The notes: a model not told the origin generated them from the sequence alone. DNA of 64,000 nt from CAUJIW01 sp963205175 (GCA_041060555.1 JBEUDS010000002.1); one strand, 5' to 3'; shown: positions 50,455-60,295, counted from the first letter of the stretch. Program-made: numbers and translations.

Positions 50455-51171
50455 TCAGGCCTTCTGTCCGAGGTCGAGCCGGTGGCCGGTCTCGAAGTCC
50501 CGCACCAGCAGGTCGGTGATGGCGTCGGCGACCACCGCGGCGGGCTTCAGCGTCGCCGGGTCCTCGCCGGGGAAGGCGTCCTTGCGCATGGCGGTGCGGG
50601 TGGCGCCGGGGTTGACGATGGCAACCCGGACACTGGTGAGACGCGCCACTTCCTCCGCATAGCAGTCGAGCATCGTCTCCAGCCCGGCCTTGCTGGCGGC
50701 GTAGGGACCCCAGTAGGCGCGCGGCCGGGTGGCGACCGAGGAGGTCAGCGCGACGACGCGGCCGGCGGGGCTGGCCCGCAGCAGGGCGTCGAAATCACGG
50801 ATCAGCCGGTAACCGGCGGTCAGGTTGGTGGCGATCACCTGATCCCAGTCCTTGGGCGGGACGTGGCTCAGTGGCGACAGCGGCCCCAGCACGGCGGCGT
50901 TCATCACCAGGATATCGAGCCTGCCCCAGCGTTCAGCGACGTGGGCGGCCAGCTGGTCGACATGCTCGCCCTGGGTGATGTCCATCGGTACGATGGTGGC
51001 CGAGCCGCCGGCGGCGTGGATCTGCTCCTCCGCGTGGGTGAGCCCGCCTTCGGTGCGGCCGACCAGCACCACGTGAGCGCCGGCCCTGGCCAGTGCCACC
51101 GCGGTGACCGCGCCGATACCCCGGCTGGCGCCGGTGACGAGCGCGATGCGATCCGCCAGCGGCTGGGTCAA
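50455..51171 (-). CDS. SDR family oxidoreductase
   Basis: A 238-residue classical short-chain dehydrogenase. The cofactor fold is IALVTGASRGIGAVTAVALA, followed by NAAVLGP and the Tyr-Lys motif in YWGPYAASKAGLETML. The substrate is unknown. No ATG is available: the start is the TTG at 51171, which forms TTGA with the purF stop, with GGAGCGGG upstream. Location directly behind purF is common in alphaproteobacteria, but the functional reason is not known. Confidence 0.88.
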   Translation of the reverse strand: MTQPLADRIALVTGASRGIGAVTAVALARAGAHVVLVGRTEGGLTHAEEQIHAAGGSATIVPMDITQGEHVDQLAAHVAERWGRLDILVMNAAVLGPLSPLSHVPPKDWDQVIATNLTAGYRLIRDFDALLRASPAGRVVALTSSVATRPRAYWGPYAASKAGLETMLDCYAEEVARLTSVRVAIVNPGATRTAMRKDAFPGEDPATLKPAAVVADAITDLLVRDFETGHRLDLGQKA

Positions 51172-52655
51172 ATCACCCGCTCCGCCAGCAGTGACAGCTG
51201 GTCCGGACGGTCGTTGTCCTCCAGGTCGGTGAGCCGGGTCGGGTAATCGCCCGTGAAGCAGGCGTCGCAATACTGCGGCGCGTCGTCCACCCGCATGTCC
51301 TCGCCGACCGCCCGGTAGAGGCCGTTGATCGACAGGAAGGCGAGGCTGTCCACCTTGATGTAGCTGGCCATGCGTTCGACATCCATCTGCGCCGCCAGCA
51401 GCTTCGAGCGCTCCGGCGTGTCGACGCCGTAGAAGCAGCTGTGCCGGGTCGGCGGGCTGGCGATGCGCATGTGGACCTCGGCCGCGCCGGCCTCGCGCAG
51501 CATCTGCACGATCTTCACCGAGGTGGTGCCGCGGACGATCGAATCGTCGATCAGCACGATGCGCTTGCCGGCGATCTGGGCGCGGTTGGCGTTGTGCTTC
51601 AGCTTGACGCCGAGGTGGCGGATGTGGTCGCCGGGCTGGATGAAGGTGCGGCCGATATAGTGGCTGCGGATGATGCCCAGCTCGAACGGCAGACCGGAGG
51701 CCTGGGAGTACCCGATGGCCGCCGGCGTGCCGGAATCCGGCACCGGCACCACCATGTCGGCCTCGACGCCGCTTTCCAGCGCCAGCTGGGCGCCAATGCG
51801 CTTGCGGATTTCGTAGACGCTGAGGCCATCCACCACCGAATCGGGGCGGGAGAAATAGACGTGCTCGAAAATGCACGGCCGCGCCCGCACGGCGGCGAAC
51901 GGCTTGTGCGACTGCAGGCCGCGCTCCGACAGCACGATCAGCTCGCCGGGGTCCAGCGAGCGGATGAAGGTGGCGCCGACGATATCCAGCGCGCAGGTCT
52001 CGGAGGCGAGAATGTACGAGTCGTTCAGCCGGCCGAGCACCAGTGGCCGCACGCCCAGCGGGTCGCGCACCGCGATCAGGCCCTCGCGGGTGAGGCAGAC
52101 CAGGCTGTAGGCGCCCTCGATGCGGCGCAGGGCGTCGATGAAGCGGTCCAGCAGCGTGCGGTAGCTCGACGTCGCCACCAGGTGGATGATGACCTCGGTG
52201 TCGGAGGTCGACTGGAAGATCGAACCCTGGCGGACCAGCTGGCGGCGCAGCGTCGTCGCGTTGGTGAGGTTGCCGTTGTGGGCGACGGCGAAGCCACCGG
52301 TGGCCAGTTCGGCGAACAGCGGCTGGACGTTGCGCAGCGCCGTCTCGCCGGTGGTGGAGTAGCGGACATGACCGATGGCCGAGGTGCCGGGCAGCTTGTC
52401 GATGATCTCGGCGCGGTCGAAGTTGCCGGCGACATGCCCCATGGCGCGGTGGTTGTTGAAGTTGGCGCCGTCCCAGCTGGTGATGCCGGCGGCTTCCTGG
52501 CCGCGATGCTGCAGGGCATGCAGCCCGAGCGCGGTGATGGCGGCGGCGCCATCGGTGCCATAGATGCCGAAGATGCCGCACTCCTCGCGCAGCTTGTCGT
52601 CATCGAAGGGGTTGGTGGTAAAGGCGGCGAACGGTTGATTCATCGCGGCTTCCAT
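51168..52655 (-). CDS. purF: Amidophosphoribosyltransferase
   Basis: A 495-residue enzyme for the first committed step of purine synthesis (PRPP plus glutamine to phosphoribosylamine). After an N-terminal propeptide (MNQPFAAFTTNPFDDDKLREE) comes the mature N-terminal Cys of CGIFGIYG, the glutaminase nucleophile. The PRPP loop is IVLIDDSIVRGTTSVKIV. Cysteines in RPCIFEHVYF, HSCFYGVD and YCDACF match the [4Fe-4S] ligands of the Bacillus-type enzyme. The ATG at 52655 has GGGGGG 5 nt upstream; the ATG at 52643 is the alternative. It is divergent from hisI, and both use PRPP-derived substrates. Confidence 0.95.
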   Translation of the reverse strand: MEAAMNQPFAAFTTNPFDDDKLREECGIFGIYGTDGAAAITALGLHALQHRGQEAAGITSWDGANFNNHRAMGHVAGNFDRAEIIDKLPGTSAIGHVRYSTTGETALRNVQPLFAELATGGFAVAHNGNLTNATTLRRQLVRQGSIFQSTSDTEVIIHLVATSSYRTLLDRFIDALRRIEGAYSLVCLTREGLIAVRDPLGVRPLVLGRLNDSYILASETCALDIVGATFIRSLDPGELIVLSERGLQSHKPFAAVRARPCIFEHVYFSRPDSVVDGLSVYEIRKRIGAQLALESGVEADMVVPVPDSGTPAAIGYSQASGLPFELGIIRSHYIGRTFIQPGDHIRHLGVKLKHNANRAQIAGKRIVLIDDSIVRGTTSVKIVQMLREAGAAEVHMRIASPPTRHSCFYGVDTPERSKLLAAQMDVERMASYIKVDSLAFLSINGLYRAVGEDMRVDDAPQYCDACFTGDYPTRLTDLEDNDRPDQLSLLAERVI

Positions 52656-52831
52656 ACTTGCCCCCCAACGACACACGCGTCCCGCCGCCGTCCTGCCCCG
52701 GTGGTGGTGACTCGGGCGGTCATATAACTGTCTTGAGCCGCTTTGTCCTCCCCTATTGTGCGTCCGGTGCCGGACGCGCTACCAGCATCAGCGGACGGGC
52801 ACCGGTCCGGACGGCAAGGGCAGGAACAGCG

Positions 52832-53281
52832 ATGGCAGGGACGACACCGGACGACATCACCACCGCCGAGCGGGAGGAAGGCAGCCGGCTGCTGCCGCGC
52901 TTCGACGAGCGCGGCCTGGTGGCGGCGGTAGCGACCCATGCCGAGACCGGCGAGGTGCTGATGCTGGCCTACATGAACGCCGAGGCGCTGGCGCGCACCA
53001 TCGCGACCGGCGAGGCGCACTACTGGTCGCGCTCGCGGGCCGAAATCTGGCACAAGGGCGCCACCTCGGGGCATGTGCAGACAGTGGTCGAACTCAGGGT
53101 CGACTGCGACCAGGACGCGGTGTGGCTGAAGGTGCTGCCGCACGGGCCGGGCCAGTGCCATGTCGGCTATCCGGGCTGTTTCTACCGGCGGGCGCCGCTC
53201 GGCCAGCCGGCGGGCGAGCCGGTGCGGCTGGAAACGGTGGAGGCCAAGGCCTACGACCCCAAGGCGGTGTACGGCCATTAA
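52832..53281 (+). CDS. hisI: Phosphoribosyl-AMP cyclohydrolase
   Basis: A 149-residue zinc enzyme opening the adenine ring of phosphoribosyl-AMP, the third step of histidine synthesis. Signature: AHYWSRSRAEIWHKGATSG followed by HVQTV. Zinc-site residues are in RVDCDQDAV and GQCHVGYPGCFYR. It is monofunctional, without the HisE domain. I chose the ATG at 52832 (MAGTTPDDIT) with AGGAA upstream; the open frame before it overlaps the purF promoter region. It is not in a his operon here. Confidence 0.95.
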   Translation: MAGTTPDDITTAEREEGSRLLPRFDERGLVAAVATHAETGEVLMLAYMNAEALARTIATGEAHYWSRSRAEIWHKGATSGHVQTVVELRVDCDQDAVWLKVLPHGPGQCHVGYPGCFYRRAPLGQPAGEPVRLETVEAKAYDPKAVYGH

Positions 53282-53316
53282 CCCGGCGGAGGCGCGGGTG
53301 CTGGCGCGGCGCGGGT

Positions 53317-53829
53317 TCAGGCGGCGTCCTGCGTGCTCGAACGAGGGGCGACCGGCACGAACAGGTTGACGGCGCCGGGTGCCAGCGGGTCGATGTCGAG
53401 CTTGCTGCCGGTCATGGTGATTGCCTTGGCCAGTTTCCTCTTCAGGGTCGCGGCGTCGACGTTGGGCTTGTAGCCCAGCGACTTGAAACCGATCTTGACG
53501 ATGCTGCGGGAGGCGGCGACCTGGACGGTCATCTGCGAACTGTCCTTGAAATAGTCGCCGATCACCAGCAGCACGTGGTTGAGCGCCGGAATATCGACCG
53601 TCAGCGCGGCGGCGGCCGGGACCACCACTTTCAGTGATCGCTGGCCGATCAGCGCCCGTTGCAGGATCGTCTTCAGGCCGGCGGCGTCGAGGTCGGTCGG
53701 GTTGGCGCTCACCAGCCCCTGGGCGAGTGCGCGTTCATAGAGCAGCATGTCCATCAGCACCGCCGCCTTGGGATTGCGCGGCGCCGCGACGGCCATCAGA
53801 TGATCAACGGAAATCTCCTTGCGCGCCAT
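53317..53829 (-). CDS. Hypothetical protein
   Basis: A 170-residue protein that I do not recognise. It has no signal peptide or membrane helix. The N-terminal half looks helical (ISVDHLMAVAAPRNPKAAVL). A hydrophobic beta-rich centre follows (VVVPAAAALTVDIPALNHVLLVIG), then a C-terminal segment with VGFKSLGYK-like IVKIGFKSLGYKPNVD. The start is set at the ATG at 53829 (MARKEISVDHL). It converges with hisI and lies between hisI and clpA. A DNA-free stretch of 197 bp without features separates it from clpA. Confidence 0.55.
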   Translation of the reverse strand: MARKEISVDHLMAVAAPRNPKAAVLMDMLLYERALAQGLVSANPTDLDAAGLKTILQRALIGQRSLKVVVPAAAALTVDIPALNHVLLVIGDYFKDSSQMTVQVAASRSIVKIGFKSLGYKPNVDAATLKRKLAKAITMTGSKLDIDPLAPGAVNLFVPVAPRSSTQDAA

Positions 53830-54026
53830 ACTCGTACCGTCTGTCGCCAACTGCCTCAATGCCCTGTAGGTTCGTCATCGACCGGATGACTGGCACCATC
53901 AAACGGCACAGACGTCAACGAAACGTAAATGCTTGTCCAGCCGCGCCGCCGGAGGAGACCAATGGCCCATCGGCACCGGCGACTCGCCGGACCCGCAGCG
54001 GTTGCGGGCCGGGCCGGCGTCCGGCC

Positions 54027-56390
54027 TCAGGCCTCGATCCTCGGCTTGCCACGGGTGCCGCCCTTGCTGGCCCCTCCCTTGCTTGCCTTGGCACTGGGGG
54101 CCGCCGGCACGATCTCGAAGGCGAGCTTGTCGTCCTTGAGATGTACCCGCACCTCGCCGCCGTTGACCAGCTTGCCGAACAGCAGCTCGTCGGCCAGCGG
54201 CTTCTTGATCTCTTCCTGGATCAGACGGGACATCGGCCGGGCGCCGTAGAGCCGGTCGTAGCCGCGCGCGGTCAGCCAGTCCTTGGCCTCGTCGGTGAGC
54301 GCGATGTGAACGTTGCGATCGGCCAGCTGCATCTCCAGCTGGAGGATGAACTTGTCGACGACGCGGGCGACCACCGGGGTCGGCAGATAGTCGAACGGGA
54401 TCACCGCATCCAGACGGTTGCGGAACTCCGGCGCGAACATCCGCCTGATCGCCTCCTCGTCCTCGCCCTCGCGGGTCGAACGGCCGAACCCGATGGCATC
54501 CTTGGCCATCTCTGCGGCGCCGGCGTTGGTGGTCATGATCAGCACGACGTTGCGGAAGTCGACGGTCTTGCCGTGGTGGTCGGTCAGCCGACCGTTGTCC
54601 ATCACCTGCAGCAGGATGTTGAACAGGTCCGGGTGGGCCTTCTCGATCTCGTCGAGCAGCAGCACGCAGTGGGGGTGCTGGTCGACGGCATCGGTGAGCT
54701 GGCCGCCCTGGTCGAAGCCGACATAGCCCGGCGGCGCGCCGATCAGCCGGCTGACCGAGTGGCGCTCCATATATTCCGACATGTCGAAGCGGGTGAGCGG
54801 AATGCCCATCAGTTCGGCGAGCTGCTTGGCGACCTCGGTCTTGCCGACGCCGGTGGGGCCGGAGAACAGGTAGCAGCCGATCGGCTTGTTGGGCTCGCGC
54901 AGGCCGGCGCGGCTGAGCTTGATCGCCGCCGCCAGCGCCTCGATCGCCTTGTCCTGGCCGAACACCACCCGCTTGAGCTCGCCGTCGAGGTTGGCCAGCG
55001 TCTTCTTGTCGTCGGTGGAGACCGACTTGGGCGGGATGCGGGCGATCTTGGCGACCACGCCTTCCACCTCGCGCACGCCGATGACCTTCTTGCGCTTGTT
55101 GGGCGGCACCAGCATCTGCGAGGCGCCGACCTCGTCGATGACGTCGATCGCCTTGTCCGGCAGCTTGCGGTCGTTGATGTAGCGCGCCGCCAGCTCCACC
55201 GCCGACTTGATGGCCTCGGCGGTGTACTTCACCTTGTGGTGCTCTTCGAAATAGGGCTTCAGCCCCATCATGATCTTGATCGAGTCCTCGACGGACGGCT
55301 CGTTGACGTCGATCTTCTGGAACCGGCGCAGCAGCGCCCGGTCCTTCTCGAAGTGGGAGCGGAACTCCTTGTAGGTGGTCGAGCCGATGCAGCGGATGGC
55401 GCCCGACGACAGCGCCGGTTTCAGCAGGTTGGAGGCGTCCATGGCGCCGCCGGAGGTGGCGCCGGCGCCGATGACCGTGTGAATCTCGTCGATGAACAGG
55501 ATGGCGTGCGGCATCGCCTCCAGCTCGGTGACGACCGCCTTCAGCCGCTCCTCGAAGTCGCCGCGATAGCGGGTGCCAGCCAGCAGCGCGCCCATGTCCA
55601 GCGCGTAGATGACCGCCGGCTCCAGCACTTCCGGCACCTGATGTTCAATGATCTTGCGCGCTAGGCCCTCGGCGATGGCGGTCTTGCCGACGCCGGGATC
55701 GCCGACATACAGCGGGTTGTTCTTCGAGCGCCGGCAGAGAATCTGGATAGTGCGCTCGACCTCGGCCTCGCGGCCGATCAGCGGGTCGATCTTGCCGGTA
55801 CGCGCCTTGTCGTTGAGGTTGACGCAGAACTGCTTGAGCGCCGAATCCTGGGGCTTGGCCTGGCCCTTGCCCTTGGCGCCCTTCGGCTCCTGTTCGTCGC
55901 GCGGCGGTGTTTCATCGGCGGTGCCGCGCACCCGGCGCGGCTCGGCGGTGCCGGTCTTGGCGATGCCGTGGGAGATGAACGACACGGCGTCCAGCCGGGT
56001 CATGTCCTGTTGCTGCAGGAAGTAGACGGCATGGCTCTCGCGTTCGGAAAACAGCGCCACCAGCACGTTGGCGCCGGTCACGTCCTCCCGGCCGGACGAC
56101 TGCACATGCAGGATCGCCCGCTGCACCACCCGCTGGAAGCCGGCGGTGGGGGAGGGCTCGACGCCGTCCTCGGCCTTCAGCGAGTCCAGCTCGGTGTCGA
56201 GATACTGGCTGACCTGCTGGCCCAGTTCGTCGATGTCGACGCCGCAGGCGCGCATCACCGCGGCGGCGTCGCGGTCGCCGACCAGCGCCATCAGCAGATG
56301 TTCCAGCGTGGCATATTCGTGCCGGCGGCGCCCGGCTTCCGCCAGCGCCTTGTGCAGGGTCTGTTCGAGCTGCTTGGAGAAGGACGGCAT
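54027..56390 (-). CDS. clpA: ATP-dependent Clp protease ATP-binding subunit ClpA
   Basis: A 787-residue AAA+ unfoldase that feeds substrates to ClpP. The N domain starts MPSFSKQLEQTLHKALAEA. The first ATPase has Walker A GDPGVGKTAIAEGLA and the second GPTGVGKTEVAKQLAEL, and FDMSEYMERHSVSRLIGAPP is typical of ClpA. A charged insert (EPKGAKGKGQAKPQ) links the N domain to the first ATPase, and a Lys/Gly-rich tail (KASKGGASKGGTRGKPR) ends the protein. clpS, usually directly upstream, is not found; a transposase-like gene occupies that place 106 bp away. Confidence 0.96.
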   Translation of the reverse strand: MPSFSKQLEQTLHKALAEAGRRRHEYATLEHLLMALVGDRDAAAVMRACGVDIDELGQQVSQYLDTELDSLKAEDGVEPSPTAGFQRVVQRAILHVQSSGREDVTGANVLVALFSERESHAVYFLQQQDMTRLDAVSFISHGIAKTGTAEPRRVRGTADETPPRDEQEPKGAKGKGQAKPQDSALKQFCVNLNDKARTGKIDPLIGREAEVERTIQILCRRSKNNPLYVGDPGVGKTAIAEGLARKIIEHQVPEVLEPAVIYALDMGALLAGTRYRGDFEERLKAVVTELEAMPHAILFIDEIHTVIGAGATSGGAMDASNLLKPALSSGAIRCIGSTTYKEFRSHFEKDRALLRRFQKIDVNEPSVEDSIKIMMGLKPYFEEHHKVKYTAEAIKSAVELAARYINDRKLPDKAIDVIDEVGASQMLVPPNKRKKVIGVREVEGVVAKIARIPPKSVSTDDKKTLANLDGELKRVVFGQDKAIEALAAAIKLSRAGLREPNKPIGCYLFSGPTGVGKTEVAKQLAELMGIPLTRFDMSEYMERHSVSRLIGAPPGYVGFDQGGQLTDAVDQHPHCVLLLDEIEKAHPDLFNILLQVMDNGRLTDHHGKTVDFRNVVLIMTTNAGAAEMAKDAIGFGRSTREGEDEEAIRRMFAPEFRNRLDAVIPFDYLPTPVVARVVDKFILQLEMQLADRNVHIALTDEAKDWLTARGYDRLYGARPMSRLIQEEIKKPLADELLFGKLVNGGEVRVHLKDDKLAFEIVPAAPSAKASKGGASKGGTRGKPRIEA

Positions 56391-56496
56391 CTACGCACTC
56401 CCGTGGGGTCAGCCGCGGGGGTGAGACCGAACCCATGCCAGAAAGATTGGACGCTTTTGCCCGGCAATCAAGAGGGAGAAAGGCCCGGGCGGCGAT

Positions 56497-57210
56497 TCAG
56501 GGTGATGTCGCCGCCCTGCCGCCGGGCTTGCGCCCCGGCTTGCGCCCCGGCTTGCGCGGCGCCAGCGCCCGGCCGACCTCGGCCTCGCGGGCGGCGATCC
56601 AGTCCGGGTCGGCCAGCGGCCGGCCGGTGCGCAGCCGCGCCTCGATGGCCTCCACCGCCGCCGCGTCCAGCCCGCCCGCCGCCATCCCCCGGCGCAGCAG
56701 CGCCCGCCAGTTGCGCACATGCCGGCCCAGCGCCGCGACATCGGTCAGCGGATCGTCCGCCACCCGTTTGCCCGCCACATGGCTGCGCGCGCTCGACCAG
56801 TGCCAGTCGGCCGCCGTCGCCACCAGCCCCGCCGCCACCGGGTTCTGCTCGACATAACGCACCGCCGCCATCAGGTGGCCGTCGTCCATCGGGTAGCTGG
56901 CGAAACGGCCCTGGAACAGGTGGCCACGCCAGCCCTCGCGGAAGTTGACATGGCGGGTGTAGCGCCGGTGCGCCTCGCCCAGCGTCGCGCGCAGGCCGTC
57001 CGCCGTGCGCGGCACCAGCACCAGATGGACGTGGTTGTCCATCAGGCACCAGGCGAGGCAGCGGGTGTCGCTGGCCCGCGCCGCCTCGGCCAGCAGACCG
57101 AGGTAAAGCTCACGGTCGTCGTCATGGAAGAACACCGGCAGGCGACGGTTGCCGCGCTGGGTGACGTGATGAGGAACATCGGGCAGGACGATACGGGCGA
57201 GTCTGGCCAT
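56497..57210 (-). CDS. REP-associated tyrosine transposase (RAYT, Y1/HuH family)
   Basis: A 237-residue IS200-like Y1 transposase. The N-terminal RIVLPDVPHHVTQRGNRRLP is the RAYT signature. The metal-binding HuH motif is HVHLVLVP and the catalytic Tyr lies in RYVEQNPVAAGL. The C terminus carries a tandem RKPGRKPGRKPGG tail, encoded by short direct repeats at about 56519-56560. RAYTs are domesticated relatives of IS200/IS605 transposases that are usually immobile. The start at 57210 (MARLARIVLPD) fits the family. A conserved upstream motif lies at 57241-57270. Confidence 0.9.
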   Translation of the reverse strand: MARLARIVLPDVPHHVTQRGNRRLPVFFHDDDRELYLGLLAEAARASDTRCLAWCLMDNHVHLVLVPRTADGLRATLGEAHRRYTRHVNFREGWRGHLFQGRFASYPMDDGHLMAAVRYVEQNPVAAGLVATAADWHWSSARSHVAGKRVADDPLTDVAALGRHVRNWRALLRRGMAAGGLDAAAVEAIEARLRTGRPLADPDWIAAREAEVGRALAPRKPGRKPGRKPGGRAATSP

Positions 57211-57240
57211 GGCCCACCGTGTCACAGCAGGCGCAGAATG

Positions 57241-57270
57241 TCAAAATAGGTATACTGTCCCCGGAAATTC
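57241..57270 (-). promoter_or_regulatory. GGGGACAGTATACC motif upstream of the RAYT gene
   Basis: On the minus strand the sequence AATTTCCGGGGACAGTATAC, continuing CTATTTTGACA, precedes the RAYT gene by about 30 bp. I recall a GGGGACAGTATAC-type sequence upstream of many RAYT/IS200-like genes, where it may be the promoter or an element end. TATACC could serve as a -10 box. It also marks the edge of the AT-richer patch. Confidence 0.5.
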
Positions 57271-57308
57271 CAGCCGCATTCTGCACCCTCGGGCGTGGGG
57301 TGCTGCCA

Positions 57309-58019
57309 CTACACGGGCGGCGGCGCTCGCATGTCCGACCATATGACCCAGTCCTTCAAGGCGGGGGCGTAGTCGGTGACAGCAGCCACAACCGTCTGCA
57401 TAAAGGAATCGTCAGCCTCGGGATGCACTCGGATGCCGACAAGGTGTTCTTCTGGAGGCCAGTCCAAAGGAAGGCCGCTCTCTTCACTGGCATCCTCATT
57501 CGTCAGCAAGATTCGAAACTCTTGCTCATATTCAAATGGGGGCCGCTTCTTCGTTATGAGGTCTTCTCGTGTGGGGGTCCGCTTGGCGCTACCGGGGTTT
57601 TCATATGATACTTTGAAGAGCTGGGGACCATGCAGCGATGCAACGAGCTTGTCGTAGGTGGTTTCGAGTGCGACACCTTCCGCTGACCCACAGTAAATCC
57701 GCCAGAGCGCGTGAGATTCATGTTCTGACGCGCGCCAGCAATTTACGAAGGTCGTTTTGCGCCACTTCGGGATAATCCGCATGGCACGCTCTATGGCAGA
57801 TTCAATCGGCCCGCCGTTTAACGGTAGCTGCGGAGGCGGATGGTGCTGGATGACGTGCTGAAGTTGGTTGCCCGCTAGTGCCATTTCCCAAGGGTCGCCC
57901 AACAGATCGGCTCTGGAAAGCCATAGTTGCTTGCGTTGAAGCATCCACAGAAAGCGGGAAAATTTCATATATCGCCACATCTTATTCGGTGCGGCACTCG
58001 AATTGGTTCCAATCTGCAT
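57309..58019 (-). CDS. DUF2971 domain protein
   Basis: A 236-residue protein of the DUF2971 family. The diagnostic core is RKTTFVNCWRASEHESHALWRIYCGSAEGVALET, here described by its two parts TFVNCWRASEHES and ALWRIYC, preceded by QLWLSRADLLGDPWE and followed by PFEYEQEFRILL. The function is unknown; members are frequent in genomic islands and near phage-defence genes. By eye the gene and its upstream 150 bp are clearly richer in A and T than their neighbours, and codon choice is less GC-biased, indicating acquisition by transfer. A tRNA 3' fragment lies just beyond its start. Confidence 0.85.
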   Translation of the reverse strand: MQIGTNSSAAPNKMWRYMKFSRFLWMLQRKQLWLSRADLLGDPWEMALAGNQLQHVIQHHPPPQLPLNGGPIESAIERAMRIIPKWRKTTFVNCWRASEHESHALWRIYCGSAEGVALETTYDKLVASLHGPQLFKVSYENPGSAKRTPTREDLITKKRPPFEYEQEFRILLTNEDASEESGLPLDWPPEEHLVGIRVHPEADDSFMQTVVAAVTDYAPALKDWVIWSDMRAPPPV

Positions 58020-58157
58020 GGTCAACGCACCCCCTCTCATGAGGTCATATGCGCAGCATTTCAGCGGCGGTGCTAGAAATACGCTTGAAGTGCGCCAGTG
58101 GCGGCTCAGTGTCCCAAAAGGGTGTTCGCGTAAGTGACTTTAATTGTTAGGAAAAAT

Positions 58158-58207
58158 TGGTCGGAACGAGAGGATTCGAACCTCCGAGCCCCACACCCCC
58201 AGTGTCG
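58158..58207 (-). pseudogene. 3' fragment of tRNA-Pro (anticodon GGG), probable att remnant
   Basis: On the minus strand the fragment matches tRNA positions 27-76: anticodon stem-loop CGACA-CTGGGGG-TGTGG (anticodon GGG), variable loop GGCTC, T arm GGAGG-TTCGAAT-CCTCT, acceptor 3' strand CGTTCCG, A and CCA. The 5' acceptor strand (CGGAACG) and D arm are absent upstream and not found nearby. Such 3' tRNA copies are the usual footprint of integrases that target tRNA genes. The AT-richer DNA lies on the CCA side. Confidence 0.82.
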
Positions 58208-58287
58208 GGGCCGGCTACATGTCGAGATTGGCGATGGCGGCGCGCGCCCGACCCGCATCACCGTGTCGTCCAGCCGGATGCGCGCGA

Positions 58288-58485
58288 TCACGACCGCCCC
58301 CGGCGGGCCATCCACAGGCCGAAGCCGAGCAGCAGCAGGCCGAGGAAGGATTCCCACACCGCGCGGGTGATGTCGGCGACGGCGCCGTGCGACACCTGAA
58401 CCAGCGCGCTCGACAGGCTGAGTAGCGCCAGCAGCACGCAGGCCAGACCGATCCAGCGGCGCACACCGCGCCGGCGGCCGGCCAT
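58288..58485 (-). CDS. Small two-helix membrane protein
   Basis: A frame of 65 residues, MAGRRRGVRRW followed by two hydrophobic helices (IGLACVLLALLSLSSALVQV and VWESFLGLLLLGFGLWMARR) and a short basic end. No family is recognised. The frame stays open upstream to an ATG at 58620 inside the end of purB, which would add a low-complexity Pro/Ala-rich N terminus; no strong ribosome site supports either start. It follows purB by 94 bp on the same strand. Confidence 0.5.
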   Translation of the reverse strand: MAGRRRGVRRWIGLACVLLALLSLSSALVQVSHGAVADITRAVWESFLGLLLLGFGLWMARRGRS

Positions 58486-58579
58486 TGGCGGCGACGGCCG
58501 GGGGGCGCGCGTCGACGCCCGGCGACCGCGCGGCGTCGCGGAGTCCGCCGCGCCGGAAGCCTCGGGGGTGCCGGGCGGC

Positions 58580-59884
<1,305 letters not shown>

Positions 59885-60186
59885 AGGGCGAGGCCTTCCT
59901 GAAAACCGGGGAGCGGCCGCACGCCCCGGGAAGCGCGCCAGCCGGCGACAAGGCCGCTGCCTATCAAAGGCCGCCCCGCCCGGCAAGCAGGGTCTGGCGG
60001 ATCGGGTCGCGGGCGGGCGGATGGCGCGGCGGCACGGGCAGGGCGGGGTAGCCGGGGGACGGCTCGGGCGGGGTGAGGTGGACGGGGTGGGCCGGCCTGA
60101 CCGGCGCCCATGAGGTTCCGCTTGCGGGCGGGCGGCAAATCCGTATAGTGCGCGCCGCTTTACAGGCTCTTGCTGGTGCAGCATGC
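59885..60186. other. 302-bp intergenic region between purB and tRNA-Ser
   Basis: Very GC-rich, with G/C homopurine runs such as GGCGGGGTGAGGTGGACGGG near 60070. It must hold the purB promoter, which I cannot identify, and it contains the tRNA-Ser promoter at 60122-60149. I see no protein-coding frame with support. Confidence 0.6.
60122..60149 (+). promoter_or_regulatory. Candidate sigma-70 promoter of tRNA-Ser
   Basis: TTGCGG (60122-60127) and TATAGT (60144-60149) are spaced 16 bp apart, placing transcription start near 60157, about 30 nt before the tRNA. The -10 box matches the consensus at five of six positions. Confidence 0.65.
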
Positions 60187-60277
60187 GGAGAGGTGGCCGA
60201 GTGGTCGAAGGCGCTCGCCTGGAAAGTGAGTATAGGTCAAAAGCCTATCGCGGGTTCGAATCCCGCCCTCTCCGCCA
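60187..60277 (+). tRNA. tRNA-Ser (anticodon GGA)
   Basis: A 91-nt class II tRNA. The acceptor stem GGAGAGG pairs with CCTCTCC, followed by G and an encoded CCA. The anticodon stem CTCGC/GTGAG holds the loop CTGGAAA (anticodon GGA). A long variable arm (ATAGGTC-AAAA-GCCTAT) and T arm GCGGGTTCGAATCCCGC follow. It decodes UCC and UCU. Confidence 0.97.
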
Positions 60278-60295
60278 CCGGCCTGCGGCGCTCGT

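Noticed and set aside
50455..52581. Single 708-codon frame that would fuse a purF antisense-frame segment to the SDR
   Set aside because: Only the last 238 codons are SDR; the first part is an out-of-frame reading of purF. The true SDR start is the TTG at 51171.
58134..58425. Short open frames across the tRNA-Pro fragment (reading GFEPPSPTPPVS)
   Set aside because: Peptides of this kind are typical translations of tRNA 3' ends; the RNA explanation fits every base of 58158-58207.
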